A stretch of DNA of 64,000 nucleotides from Diospyros lotus (lineage: Eukaryota > Streptophyta > Magnoliopsida > Ericales > Ebenaceae). Position 1 is the first letter of the stretch. Each line of letters starts with the position of its first letter. The notes under the pieces were generated by a model, which had not been told where the DNA came from, searched no databases, and saw only the letters and a program-made list of their open reading frames with translations. The stretch spans positions 2,500,001 through 2,564,000 of the forward strand of contig NC_068351.1 in the NCBI RefSeq assembly GCF_014633365.1, written 5' to 3'. Below are positions 22,757-33,432 of this stretch, one piece after another. The position numbers and the translations under genes are program-made.

Positions 22757-23420
22757 TTGGGCACTAAAGAGAAGGAAGGTCTCTATTTTCTTGAGGCACA
22801 AAGCAGTGGACAGAAACCTAGGCTAGCCAAAATATCTCCTATGACATGTATGACCGAATCCTCTGAATCTCACATAGAGAAGATTTGGTTACAGCATTTT
22901 CGTTTTGGTCATCCTTCTTTTAATGTTCTGAAAATTATGTATCCTTTATTGTTCAAAGGATTAAATGGACTAGACTTCCAATGTGACACATGTAAATTTG
23001 TGAAACATAGAAGGATCTCATTTCCAATGAATGTTAAAAGAAGTTCTTCTCCATTTACACTCATTCATAGTGACATCTGGGGTCCATCTCCCATTCCTAA
23101 TATCAATGGGGCTAGGTGCTTTGTGTCATTTATTGATGATTGTACTAAAACCACTTAAATTTATCTTTTAAAGAACAAATCAAATGTTAGTTTTGTAGTT
23201 CCTATTTTCTAGAATCTGATCAAACCTCAGTTCAATGTTGCTATCAAAAGAGTCAGATCAGACAATGCTAGGGACTACTTTAATCAGTCTCTTACTTCCT
23301 ACTTCCAAGAAAAAGGCACAGTTCAGTCTTCCTGTGTCAACCCGCCACAACAAAATGGGGTGACCAAAAGAAAAAATGGACACCTCCTAAACATCACTAG
23401 AGCCCTTTTATTTCAAAATT
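22757..23420 (+). pseudogene. copia integrase remnant
   Basis: Contains the GAG-pre-integrase zinc block (a WLQHFRFGHPSF segment with later CDTCK) and the core start LIHSDIWGPSP (first Asp) and SFIDD. A TAA stop at about 23156 interrupts. Further on, VRSDNARDYF holds the second Asp. The conserved third acidic residue is changed: QQNGVTKRKNGH stands where the family has GVAERKNRH, so Glu is Lys at 23366-23368. Catalytically dead as read. Confidence 0.85.
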
Positions 23421-23458
23421 TTAAGGGAATGCTCCAAAACAATATTTTTTTTTTTTTT

Positions 23459-23613
23459 GGGGGGGGGGGGGGACTCATCTTATAAATCAATTGCCTTCAA
23501 GAAATCTAAGTTCTAAAAGGGGAGGGGGGGGGGGGGGGGGGGGGGCTATCTTGACTTCTACTCATCTTATAAATCAATTGCCTTCAAGAAATCTAAGTTC
23601 TAAAAGTCCTGTT
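23459..23613 (+). repeat. Duplicated 46-bp segment with two poly-G tracts
   Basis: G14 (23459-23472) and G22 (23524-23545, preceded by GGGGGA) each precede a copy of a segment starting ACTCATCTTATAAATCAATT and ending AAGTTCTAAAAG. Only the second copy fits the copia protein (HLINQLPSRNLSSK). Either a real slippage or template-switch duplication, or an assembly error at a homopolymer. Confidence 0.8.
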
Positions 23614-24407
23614 CAACTGCTGTCCCAATTTTTTCCACAAGCTTCAATCTCTAGCGGTTTCATACCTAGAGTATTTGGGTGTGTTGCATTTGTTCATCAG
23701 CACTCTCAACAAAGGGGAAAACTGGATCCTAGGACTCTTAGATGTGTTTTTGTGGGGTATTCATCTACTCAAAAAAGGGTATAAGTGTTTTCATCCTCCA
23801 ACCAATTTTTTTTTTTGTATCTATGGATGTTACATTTGCTAAACAAACTAAGTATTTTGTTCAGGGGGAGATCTTAGTAAGCGAGGAAGATGCTAGAAAT
23901 TTGTTTTTCCCTGAGTTCCTTCTTTATTGTCTACTCCTATACAACACTTGCAGCCTACTGTTTCATCCCTACAACCAGCATCTAATTCTCAGTCCAAGTC
24001 TCAAAAACAGACATAAATGTTAATTCAAGAGGCGAAACCTCATCCACTTCAAGTTTACTCAAGAAGGAAGAAACCTACTACTCATTCAGCACCTATTCAA
24101 GTATTTGAATCAGCTCCTAAACCTGATCAGCTCCTAAACCTGACATTGAGCAAGCTGAGGTAACTACTTTTGCTACCATCTACCCTAATGAAATTGAACA
24201 TGTTTTTTATTTGCCTACTTCAACTGATATTGACTTACCTATTGCCACTCACAAAGGGACCAGAACATGTACAAAGCACCCCATGCACTTATTCATGTCC
24301 TATAAACACTTGTCTCCCAATCACAAAACCTTTCTCACCAACATTAGCTCAATTCCTATTTGGAAACAGTATCTGAGGCATTAAGCAATGAGAATTGGAG
24401 ATAAGCC

Positions 24408-25890
24408 ATGAGGGTAGAGATGTTGGCACTTGAAAAAAACAAGACATGGGATCTAGTGACATTGCCTAAAGGAAAGAAACCAATGGGGTGTAGATGGATT
24501 TACATTGTTAAGTACAACTCATATGGGTCATTAGAAAGGTACAAATCAAGGTTGGTTGCTAAGGGTTATACTCAAACCTATGGTGTGGATTACCTTGAAA
24601 CTTTTGCTCTTGTTGCAAAAATGAATACCATAAGGATATTGCTATCCCTAGCTGCTAATTTTAGTTGGAAATTACAACAATTTAATGTAAAAAAATGTCT
24701 TTCTACATGGAGATCTAGAGGATGCAATTTATATGGAGGTTCCATTGAAAATGAGTCAAACAAAGGAAAAAGATGCAGTGTGTAAGTTAAACAAATCCCT
24801 ATATGGGTTGAAGCAATCCCCAAGAACTTGGTTTGGAAAATTTACCGAAGCCATGCTTGAATTGGGATACAAACAAAGCCAAGGTGATCATACATTATTT
24901 ATAAGACATTCAGTTGCTTGAAAACTCACTGTCTTGTTGGTTTATGTGGATGATATCATATTGATGGGAGATGATTTGGAGGGAATGGAAAGCCTAAAGC
25001 AGTGTTAAGTAAAGGAATTCGAAATTAAAGAGTTGGGTAGGCTAAAATACTTCTTGAGTATTAAAATAACTCACTCTCAACAAGATATTTTTATATCACA
25101 GCATAAATATATTCTAGATCTATTAACAGAAACTAGTATGCTAGGATGTAAGCCAACTGAGACTCCTATTGAGCCTAACCATAAGCTAGGGAATAGTCTA
25201 GATGATGCAACAATAGATAAAGGTCTCTACCAAAGATTAGTTGGGAGACTTATTTATCTAGCACATACATGGCCAGATATAGCATATGTTGTGGGAGTGG
25301 TTAGCCAATTTATGCACAATCCTAAGAAAATTCACATAAAGGCTATTCACAAAATTCTGCATTATCTAAAGGACACACCAGGTGGAGGAATCTTATTCAA
25401 AAGAGGACAAGAATTGACCCTTGAAGCCTATACGGATGTTGATTATGCAGGATCAATGATTGATAGGAGATCAACATTCGGATATTGTACTTTTCTAGGG
25501 GGAAATATTATTATCTGAAGGAGTAAGAAGCAGAATGGGGTGTCAAGATCAAATGCAAAGGCTGAATTCAGGTTTATGGCACTTGGAATTTGTGAATTAC
25601 TATGGATTGAGATAATTCTAGAAGATCTGAAGGTCAAATGGAAGGATCCTATGAAGCTGTATTGTGATAACAAATCAATTATTAATATTGCACACAATTC
25701 AATACAGCATGATCGTACTAAACATGTGGAGGTTAACAGACACTATATAAAATAAAAGCTAGAAAGTGGTCTAATTTGTACTTCATTGGTGCCTACAAGA
25801 AGTCAGTTGGCAGATCTACTTACCAAAGGCTTTCCTGGAATAGCCTTTCAGAGGCTAACAAGCAAGCTGGAAATGGATGACATCCATTCT
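24408..25890 (+). pseudogene. copia reverse transcriptase and RNase H remnant
   Basis: The RVT_2 domain begins near ALEKNKTWDLVTLPKGKK and continues through VAKGYTQTYGVDYLETFA. A frameshift near 24690 scrambles the NVK-x-FLHG block. It resumes with MEVPLKMSQTKEKDAV and KSLYGLKQSPRTWF. The catalytic YVDD is intact at 24943-24954, just after a TGA stop (24919-24921). Further stops occur near 25006 and 25516. RNase H follows, with LEAYTDVDYAGS, VSRSNAKAEFRFMALG and LYCDNKSIINIAHN, ending before the purine tract. Not translatable as one protein. Confidence 0.9.
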
Positions 25891-25906
25891 CCAACTTGAG
25901 GGAGAG

Positions 25907-26167
25907 TGTTGAGAAATAAGGAAAATGGTTAAAGATTTATAAGATCTATGATTTGTGGTTTTTTGTATAGTTATTTAGTTTGTTTTTCTGATGTATGATC
26001 TGTTAGTGGGCTGGAGTTATGGCCCTTAAGTTGTGTTGCGTGTTCAAATTAGTAGTTGGGTAGTGGATCCTTAATTTAAGGAAGTGGGGAGTGCTTTCTC
26101 GTAAACTATATATATATTGAGTTGTATGCTGAGAATAAAATCAAAATTTCCTTGCCTATTCTTAACA
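25907..26167 (+). repeat. 3' LTR of the copia element
   Basis: 261 bp, TGTTGAG to TTCTTAACA. Pairs with 20197-20452. Confidence 0.92.
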
Positions 26168-26218
26168 ATATATATTAAGTTGTATGTTGAGAAATTGTAA
26201 CTGCATGCACCAAAATAT

Positions 26219-26406
26219 ACTTGAAGTACATGGTTGGTGTCACAAAGTTTTGTATTTCCTCTGTAGATGCAGATAGTCTCATTTCTAGTTTCATGATCAG
26301 ATAGGACCTCGTCAAATACAAAAGCTACTTCCAATCTCCCAAGTTCATCATGATAATCCACTTTCTTGCCTAGGGAAGACAGGCCTTCCTTTGGCAAAAA
26401 GGTCTG
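26219..26406 (-). other. Possible orphan exon, unidentified
   Basis: On the minus strand an open stretch bounded by an acceptor-like AAAATCAG (26407-26414) and a donor-like CTTCAA|GTATAT (near 26218) encodes a coherent peptide containing KKVDYHDELGRLEVAFVFDE and ETICIYRGNTKLCDTNH. Codon-like composition without stops over about 62 codons suggests real coding origin. I do not recognise the protein and found no partner exons nearby; the copia element lies immediately downstream. Could be a gene remnant cut off by insertions. Confidence 0.3.
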
Positions 26407-26847
26407 CAGCAGCTGATTTTAAGAAGTGAAAAGTTGAAACCTAATGTTCATGTCTTTTTTACAGAGCTTCCTGGAGAATCCAATAGTAGGGAACTAAAAT
26501 CAGTGATTCATTTTCATATCAAAACAGCAAACTTAGTCATATCCAGTTTTCCCAAGTTTTTGCGAATCTATTCCATAATGTTGCCTGAAACTAGGATCTA
26601 TCAAATTCAATGGTTGAGAAAATAAATAGTAAATGTAATGACTTGTGCATATATCTTTTATGAAAAACCAAACTATTATCTATTATTTTTCTTCTCATTT
26701 TCCAACAAGATCACAAAAAACAGCTACTTAAGTCCTTCAATTTTCTTTCTTATCTTTTTATATTCCTTTCCATTTCCATCTACAATCCTAGTCCAAAAGT
26801 ATAAATGTTTGTTAGGAGCAAAATTCTCAAACATAATAAACTGAAAG

Positions 26848-26893
26848 ATTTACATATGATGTTTATAGATTTAGAAAAATGCTTACAACAAAG
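26848..26893 (+). mobile_element. RTE-type LINE, 5' piece before nested element
   Basis: Encodes LHMMFIDLEK, the conserved RTE reverse transcriptase block that precedes the first catalytic Asp region. The frame is cut at 26893 by the TRIM-like element and resumes at 28391. Confidence 0.75.
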
Positions 26894-28385
26894 TGTAATG
26901 ACCCTAGGAGCAATAGAGGGGCAAAATTGTAAAAGGGATATAAATAGTTGTTAGAAGATATTTTGCAATTTGTTAGGATTCCAGTTATACTGCACATGGG
27001 TGCATGGGTTGAGGCCAAACGGATTGCACATGGGTGCAAGAGCGGTGAGGCCATAAATAAGCCACTGTTGTGGGAAGAAATTATGTTTTGATTGATAAAT
27101 GCTATTCTGGTTTCCCACCTCCAAATTCTCTCTCTCGATCTTTCTTTCCTTCACTCTCTATTCTTCTGATTCTTCCTATTCTTCTTCTAGATTTCCCCCT
27201 TCATTCTTCCAATTTTCCAATCCAATCCTATGTTAAACCCTAGGTACATGACAATTGGTATCACAGCAATCGTCCTCAGCTGTGATTTCATTTGATTCTA
27301 GATGTGAAGATGAGACAGAGGCAATTACGAAAACTGATAGTAGTTAGGCGAGTTCGAGTAGTGAAATTAACAACTCTCAAAACTTATCTAGGTCGATGCA
27401 GGTGGGTGAGACGAGCATGAGCCCATCGGCGATCAGTACAGAGGAACGTTCGCGATTGGTGAGGGAGTCCGTCGAAGGTGGTGACGTGGATGACCAGGAG
27501 GTTCACGAGTGAGTTGGACGAGGAAGTGGGAGACATGGTCGTTGTCAATTGCGGTTAGTGATTAGGCAAAGCAGGTTCGGCGATTTCAATTGTGATTCCA
27601 GCAACTCTTCGTGGTTAGACTCGAATTTTGAAGGTGCAATCAAACAGTTGCATCTTGGTTGTTGCTTTGTGAGTTAGGCGAATCAGGATAGGCAAGCGGC
27701 CAGTGACGAGATTCTGGTGACTTGGGACGCTGAGAGTAGGCGACCAGGAAGCCACAACAAAGGTGATCGAGTATAGACCCAGGCGATTTCTGATCGATTC
27801 TTGGCAGCAACAGAAACCAATTGTGCTTCCAAAAAGATTGTAGCAGATTAGGTTGGTTTACGGAAGATTTTCGAAGGGAATTAAACTGAGTCGATCAGGT
27901 TTAGCTGGTATCAAAACTTCAAATTTGCTATGCATACAGAAAAATTTCAAAACTTCTCCATCCAAGCTGTGGAAAAGAAGGAAAAAGGAATATAGGAAGG
28001 TGTGGAGGTTTGGCATTTCTTGGGAACAAGAAATGTTTTAAGGTGAGGGGAATGTCATGACCCTAGGAGCAATAAAGAGGCAAAACTGTAATAGGGATAT
28101 AAATAATTGTTAGAAGGTATTTTATGATTTGTTAGGATTACAGTTGCAGTGCACATGGGTGCAGGAGCGGCGAGGCTATAAATAAGCCACTGCTGTAAGA
28201 AGAAATTATGTTTTGATTGATAAATGATATTTTGATTTCCCACCTCCAAATTCTCTCTCTCTCTCTAGATCTTTCTCTCCCTCACTTTATGTTCTTCTGA
28301 TTCTCTCTATTCTTTTTCTACATTTCTCCCTTCATTCTTCCAATTTTCCAATCCAATCCTAGGTTAAAACCCTAGGTACACAACA
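26894..28385 (+). mobile_element. TRIM-like non-autonomous LTR element, complete ends
   Basis: LTRs at 26894-27253 (360 bp) and 28053-28385 (333 bp) begin TGT and end ACA. A perfect duplication CAAAG flanks the element (26889-26893, 28386-28390). After two bases a primer-binding site TGGTATCACAGC follows (27256-27267, one mismatch to the tRNA-iMet site). A purine tract, TAAGGTGAGGGGAA, precedes the 3' LTR. The 0.8-kb interior has no intact ORF; its start, with Asp/Glu/Ser-rich frames, may be a wrecked gag. The left LTR has an extra 25-bp-scale internal duplication around CACATGGGTGCA. Mobilisation would need another element's proteins. Confidence 0.9.
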
Positions 28386-29660
28386 CAAAGTTCCTAGAAA
28401 AGTCTTACGGAAGATTTTAGAAAAGGGAATCCAAATTGCTTGTATGCAAATTATTAAAAAAGACATGTATCATAGAGCAAAAACACGTCTCAAAACATGT
28501 GGAGGAGACATTGAGACTTTTCCAATTATAATTGGATATATCAAGGATATGCTCCAAGCCTTTACCTATTTGCCCTAGTAATAAATGAATTCACTAAACA
28601 TATCCAAGCAAAGGTGCCTTGTTGTATACTACTTATAGATGACATTATATTGATGGATAAGCCAAAACAAGACGTGAATACTAAGCTCAAGACAGGGATA
28701 AACTTTTAAAATCATGAGGTTTTATGTTAAGCAGATTGAAAGAATTTTAAGTTATGAAAAAAAAAAATGTGGATGATGTTATGATGAAATTGAAAGATTA
28801 AATCATACCAAGAAAAAGTCAATGTAGATATCTTGAATCCATCATTCAAAAAAGATGGGAACGTTATTAAAGATGTTACCCATAAAATTAAGGTAGTATG
28901 ATTAAGATGGAAAAGGCCATTTAGCGTTTTATGTGATGGTAAGATTCTATTTAAGTTAAAAGTTTTACAATACAAATACAAGATCAATTTTGTTGTACAG
29001 CATAGAAAGTTAGACAGTAAAATACTAGTATGTGCAAAACATGAGCGTAATGGAGATGATGATGTTAAGATGGATGAGTATGCATACAAGAAAAGATAAA
29101 ATTATAAATGAGGTCATTATAATAAAACCAAGAGTTGCTCCTATTGAAGATAAGATGCTTGAGATATGATTAAGATGGTATTGTAATGTGAGAATGGAAT
29201 ACTTTTATTCATAATTTACACACAAAAATACAACCCTAGTTATAGGGATGAGGAATTACAACATAGGAAAGATCATCTATACAAAGTTTAGGAAAGTATC
29301 CTAAACTAGAATTAAGAAAGTATCCTAAACTAATTTTAGCAACTTCTAAAAAACCAAAGATTATATTAGCTTCAAATCCTACTCCTTTTTTATCCTTTCC
29401 TCTGTGTATCCTATGGGAATCAACATGTAACGTGAGAAAAAGACTAATTGACAATCTGGTATGGAAGATCAAGACAAATTTTGTGGGAGACATTTATGAA
29501 TAATATGTATTATAAGGGCATCCCAAAAGGTAAGACCATAAATAGAAATGACTGATGGGCTAGAATTCATGTAATTCACCCCCACATAATATGATAAAGA
29601 CTTGATATGTTATTACTTATAGTTAGGATAAAGACTTGATATGTTGTTACTTATAGTAAA
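28386..29660 (+). mobile_element. RTE-type LINE, main piece, degenerate
   Basis: Continues the reverse transcriptase from 26893: a decayed block near 28450-28520, then YLFALVINEFTKHIQAKVP and the catalytic region LLIDDIILMD (about 28630-28660, Ile where the family has Ala before Asp-Asp), then C-terminal blocks to about 29195. A 233-bp foreign insert sits at 29194-29426. The 3' tail (29545-29600: GGGCTAGAATTCATGTAATT and so on) is followed by a tandem duplication of about 33 bp (ATAAAGACTTGATATGTTRT units, 29594-29660). Many stops. Confidence 0.75.
29194..29426. mobile_element. 233-bp insert with 11-bp target-site duplication
   Basis: Flanks are GTAATGTGAGA (29183-29193) and GTAACGTGAGA (29427-29437), one mismatch. 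Excision restores the expected LINE reading (TGTGAGA joined to AAAAGACTAATTG). Contains two copies of AGTATCCTAAACTA. No clear terminal inverted repeats, no poly-A. Class unknown. Confidence 0.6.
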
Positions 29661-30649
29661 CTAACTCTCTGGGTAGAAAATTTTGGACTGTGACAAAGAA
29701 AAAACAAACGCAAAAGAGAGTCATCTTGCTTTTAGAATATATTTTCACAAGGTCAATTTGAAAGAAAAAAAAATCATGTAATTTTAATAGATGTCTAATT
29801 CTTAAAACAATATTAGAGTTAGGAATATCTTATATCCGAACATTACAATAAAGAAGGTCAATGGTGCTCATATGAGGTACTGCCCACAAATTGGAAAGAT
29901 CCACACTTCAGTAATCAGTTCTTGATGTAATATCATTTTACCATGGCAATAAATTAAACATCCTTCCTGACATTACATGTAGTAATAAATTATTGCAATT
30001 GCTTATCTTGCCTGCAAATCATAGTTCCAGTAAACATAACTAGCTAATAGAACTGGAAGGAAGAGACAAATAATCAACAAAAGGCATCCAAGGAAGAGAC
30101 AAACAAATAAGAAAAGTTCATTTTCTCCTCCTAAGTAACCACAAACGGCATCTCCAATGTATGAGACTCTGCTTTGCAAGATTCAAGTGAAGTTGTTTCT
30201 AACCAAAGCTAGCGCTCTCTTCACCCAAACAACAGAACCTACAAAAACAGGATTTAAGGCAAAGCACTATCTGCTCCAAGGCTCAAGAATAATGGAATGC
30301 AAAACACTGCAAAACTAGTCACGAAATTAACAGTAGAGTCAGACTGATTTCTATAAAAATCTATTTTCTTAGTCCCACCATATCAATCAACTTATAAAAC
30401 CGAATTTTGAGTTAATATTGAGTTTGATTTTGATCAACAGTCAATGCAGATTCTATTTAACCCATTGGAAATTGTAGTTCAAAGTATCTTCATAATTCAC
30501 GCTTTTCATATCTGCCTAAACTTCCATCACATATTATTCCCCAGTTTGAGTAAATCATAATCATACATCTTCAACTCATTAAAATTGCACACAAAAAAAG
30601 CTAATTATCAAATGAATGTAAAGTTCCACAAATTTCAAGGTTATACTTT
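29661..30649. other. Intergenic region
   Basis: No gene or repeat recognised. The part next to 30649 is the 3' flank of the minus-strand gene at 30650-31246. Confidence 0.5.
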
Positions 30650-31246
30650 CTACACAAACCTGGCAGACCCAGCGTTAATATTCCGGTGAAGTATCCGCCC
30701 ACGGCCCGAATCACCTGGTTCAATCAACTCCCTCAATCCCAAATTCCCCTTTTCCTCCTCATCACGCTTCTCACTAGTATCCTCACTAGCTACAGTAATC
30801 GGCTTCGCTCTCAGCCTCTCAAAGTAATTCCCGTATATATACTCCGGCGAGTACCCATTTTCCTCATCAAACAACATCAGATGGCCATGCCACTCCCAAA
30901 CCCGGTAGTCCGACCCGGATTCTTGGTGAAACCCAATGCATACGTGGTGCTCACCTATCGCGACAGCCTGGCCAGAGTTAGGTTTTAGCGTTTCAATTTT
31001 GCCGCTGAGGATCGTCCGGATTATATCCTTCTCGAGTTTGGATTCCTCCTTGGCCAGCTGCGTTTTTCCGTTTCCGTCCCCGTCCTCCTCGTCGGAGTCA
31101 GAGAGATGGCCGGCGGCGTCGAAGAGGAGGTCTTCGAGGCTGAGGAGCGGCGACGACTGGAGGTTCGGTGGGTGGATTTGGAGCCTGCCCATCAGGCTCT
31201 GGAGCAGAAGATTGTCAAAGTTGGGGGTGTTACTGAACGAACTCAT
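30650..31246 (-). CDS. Uncharacterised plant protein, single exon, 198 aa
   Basis: The intact ORF runs from ATG at 31246 to TAG at 30650 without introns. It begins MSSFSNTPNFDNLLLQSLMG, has an acidic Ser/Asp/Glu cluster (about residues 49-58) and a conserved-looking core: GQAVAIGEHHVCIGFHQE, YRVWEWHGHLMLFDEENGY and PEYIYGNYFERL. It ends with LHRNINAGSARFV. High GC in the coding part against an AT-rich flank supports a real gene. No signal peptide or membrane segment. I remember similar single-exon plant proteins annotated as uncharacterised, but cannot name a domain. The last codons read AG|GTTTGT, which is also a possible donor, so a short extra terminal exon cannot be excluded. Confidence 0.8.
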   Translation of the reverse strand: MSSFSNTPNFDNLLLQSLMGRLQIHPPNLQSSPLLSLEDLLFDAAGHLSDSDEEDGDGNGKTQLAKEESKLEKDIIRTILSGKIETLKPNSGQAVAIGEHHVCIGFHQESGSDYRVWEWHGHLMLFDEENGYSPEYIYGNYFERLRAKPITVASEDTSEKRDEEEKGNLGLRELIEPGDSGRGRILHRNINAGSARFV

Positions 31247-33432
31247 GGCTTGTTGGGATTAAATTCGAACGAATTTTCGAATTTACACACAGAGAGAGAC
31301 AGAGAGAGCGAAGATGACGAGGGATGGGACGCTTGGGGGAAGGGTTTAAGGGTGCCTCATATGATACAAGAAGCTTAAATCTCGATCTAAAGTGACCGGG
31401 CGTTGAATGGGTTTTTCTGCGCTACATATGTTAGATGGAGACACGTGCCATCCTCGGTGAACTCTTGCTTAAATATCAAGGGGTGCTACTGCTACATGTA
31501 ACCAATGGGAAGTGGACCAGTGGCACTTTGTATCAATTTAAGCTGACTAATCTTTTTCTTAAAATAAAAATATTTATCCCAAGAATATGAGAACCATAAA
31601 ATCTTCAAATTTTTTTATGGAAAGATGTTTTAAAAAACAAAAAATAGAGGAGTCCCTTTTTTTATTATTTACATATTTATTTAATAAATATTTAAAATAT
31701 ATTATTTTTTGTTCAATAAATATTTTTATAGGCAGAAGTGTATGCAATCTTAAGTGACATATCTAATTTAAAATGCCATTTGAAACTTTTTCTTCACTTT
31801 CTAATTTTTCAATCTCTTTAAGAGTTGGTTTTAATTCACATTTGATATATCCATTTAAAGTGCATTTGATAGAGTTTTTTAGATATTACGATATGAGTTT
31901 TTATATTATGAAAGTCTAATATTTTATGTCTCGATTTGAGATAATTTTTTTTTTTATTTACTAGTGTTATCTTTGAGATATGTCTTAATGTTACTTGTGT
32001 ATAGTTCTTTTTTTTTTGTTTTATATATTTTCAATTATAAAAAAGAAATATAATTTTTTTATATTTATTTTAATTTTAAATAGATAATTATGTCTTCTTT
32101 TAATAAATATTAAAATAATTTTTCACTTAGTCTCAAAACATGAATTTGACATAATCATTGTAACTTTTAATAGGTAAGACTCATTTATTGACCTATTACT
32201 ATCTCTAATCACCAAGGCGACAAAGTGATAAAATAAAATAAATTTGCCCACAAGACCTGGTACACATACTAACACATGTATTTTTTCTCAATAAAAACAC
32301 AATCACAACATTATATATATATATATATATTAAATAAACCCACCAAACATGCATAATAACTTATAAAACATGCAAGTGAAGTAGGTATATGAAATTTTCC
32401 GTGTGAACTCTCTAAGAAATGCTTATACCTCGACGACAAAAGAGACCACCATACCTTGTATTACTGGCCAAATTCATATTTTTGTTCATATACTTTTATA
32501 TTTTTTTCGTATAATCACTTAAACTTTTCGTTGTTTTTATTATACTAGTATACCTATATTTTTTAATTAATTTAACTTGTATATTTTAAATTTTTTTGTG
32601 CGACAACCTAAATTTTTTGTTATTTCAATTACACTCATATATCTATATTTTTGAATCAATTTAATCTTTATACTTTGACTTATAAAAAAAATGTTAAATT
32701 GACTTATCTTATCTTTTTTTTTTTTTTTTACACATCAAGATATAAGAGTTAAATTGAGTAAAAAATATAAGTACAAAAATATAATCAAAATAATAAAAAA
32801 TTTGAGTTGTTGCATGAAAAAAATATTAAAATATAAAAAGTTAAATTGACTTAAAAATGTAAGTCTAAGTACATAATTAAAATAACAAAAGTTTAAATAA
32901 TAACACAAAAAAAGAGAAAAGTATAGAAACAAAAATATAAGTGTAGTTGTAGACACATGTACAAACATATTAAACAATCAATACATATACCTCTTGAACA
33001 ATAATCAAAAGGCTTTATCCAATTACCAAACCTTTTACAGAGAATAGAAATTGACAAATAAAAACTCTCTAGAATGCTCTTCCACTATACTCTGAATTAC
33101 TTCCTCTTCCTTCCATTTGAAACCACAGTGAGCAATCCGCTGTTTACATACCTTAATTTTCACAATCACAACTACAACAAGAACCCCAATTTTCTTTTGT
33201 TGTATCTACTATAAAGACTCACACTGCTCTGAGAAATAACGCTTTTCTTCTTCACAAGTTCCATTACAAAACACAGTATTCTTTCCCCGCCATTTTCATG
33301 AACTATGTAAGAAACAAGAAGAAGAAGATGTAATATAAGCACGCATTTGGAACCTTGTCTGCAAATGAAGCAAGATGCAGGATTCTTGAAGATAACTGTA
33401 GGATTGCCAGCGAGCAGGGGGTCGGGAAGAAA
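31247..33432. other. Intergenic region with a foldback element
   Basis: 31247-31500 is the promoter and leader side of the 198-aa gene; the TATA box was not resolved. 31560-32460 is AT-rich with nothing recognised, apart from a (TA)n run near 32312-32330. 32472-32945 is a foldback element. 33000-33432 is the probable 3' UTR and flank of the pyrophosphatase gene. Confidence 0.55.
32472..32945. repeat. Foldback (long inverted repeat) element, copy 1
   Basis: The left arm (about 32472-32690) and the reverse complement of the right arm (about 32740-32945) match along their length: CATATTTTTGTTC, ACTTAAACTTTT, TTGTTATTT, AATTTAACT. The loop contains a T-run. No coding capacity. Typical of MITE or foldback elements. 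A second copy lies near 39500-39935. Confidence 0.75.

Larger units (their letters stand above)
20197..26167 (+). mobile_element. Ty1/copia LTR retrotransposon, decayed, with nested insertion
   Basis: LTRs at 20197-20452 and 25907-26167 begin TGT and end TTCTTAACA. The primer-binding site TGGTATCAGAGC (20453-20464) directly follows the 5' LTR, and a purine tract TTGAGGGAGAG (25896-25906) precedes the 3' LTR. Both flanks carry ATATA, though the left one is inside a TA repeat, so this duplication is weak evidence. Domain order is gag, protease, integrase, reverse transcriptase, RNase H, which defines Ty1/copia. It is interrupted by stops and frameshifts and by a 745-bp DNA transposon (22000-22744), so it cannot make functional proteins. 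Confidence 0.92.

Noticed and set aside
23491..23784. ORF with a long Gly run
   Set aside because: The Gly run is only the poly-G tract; the rest is the copia integrase region.
31106..31378. Plus-strand ORFs opposite the 198-aa gene
   Set aside because: They are antisense shadows of the minus-strand coding region.
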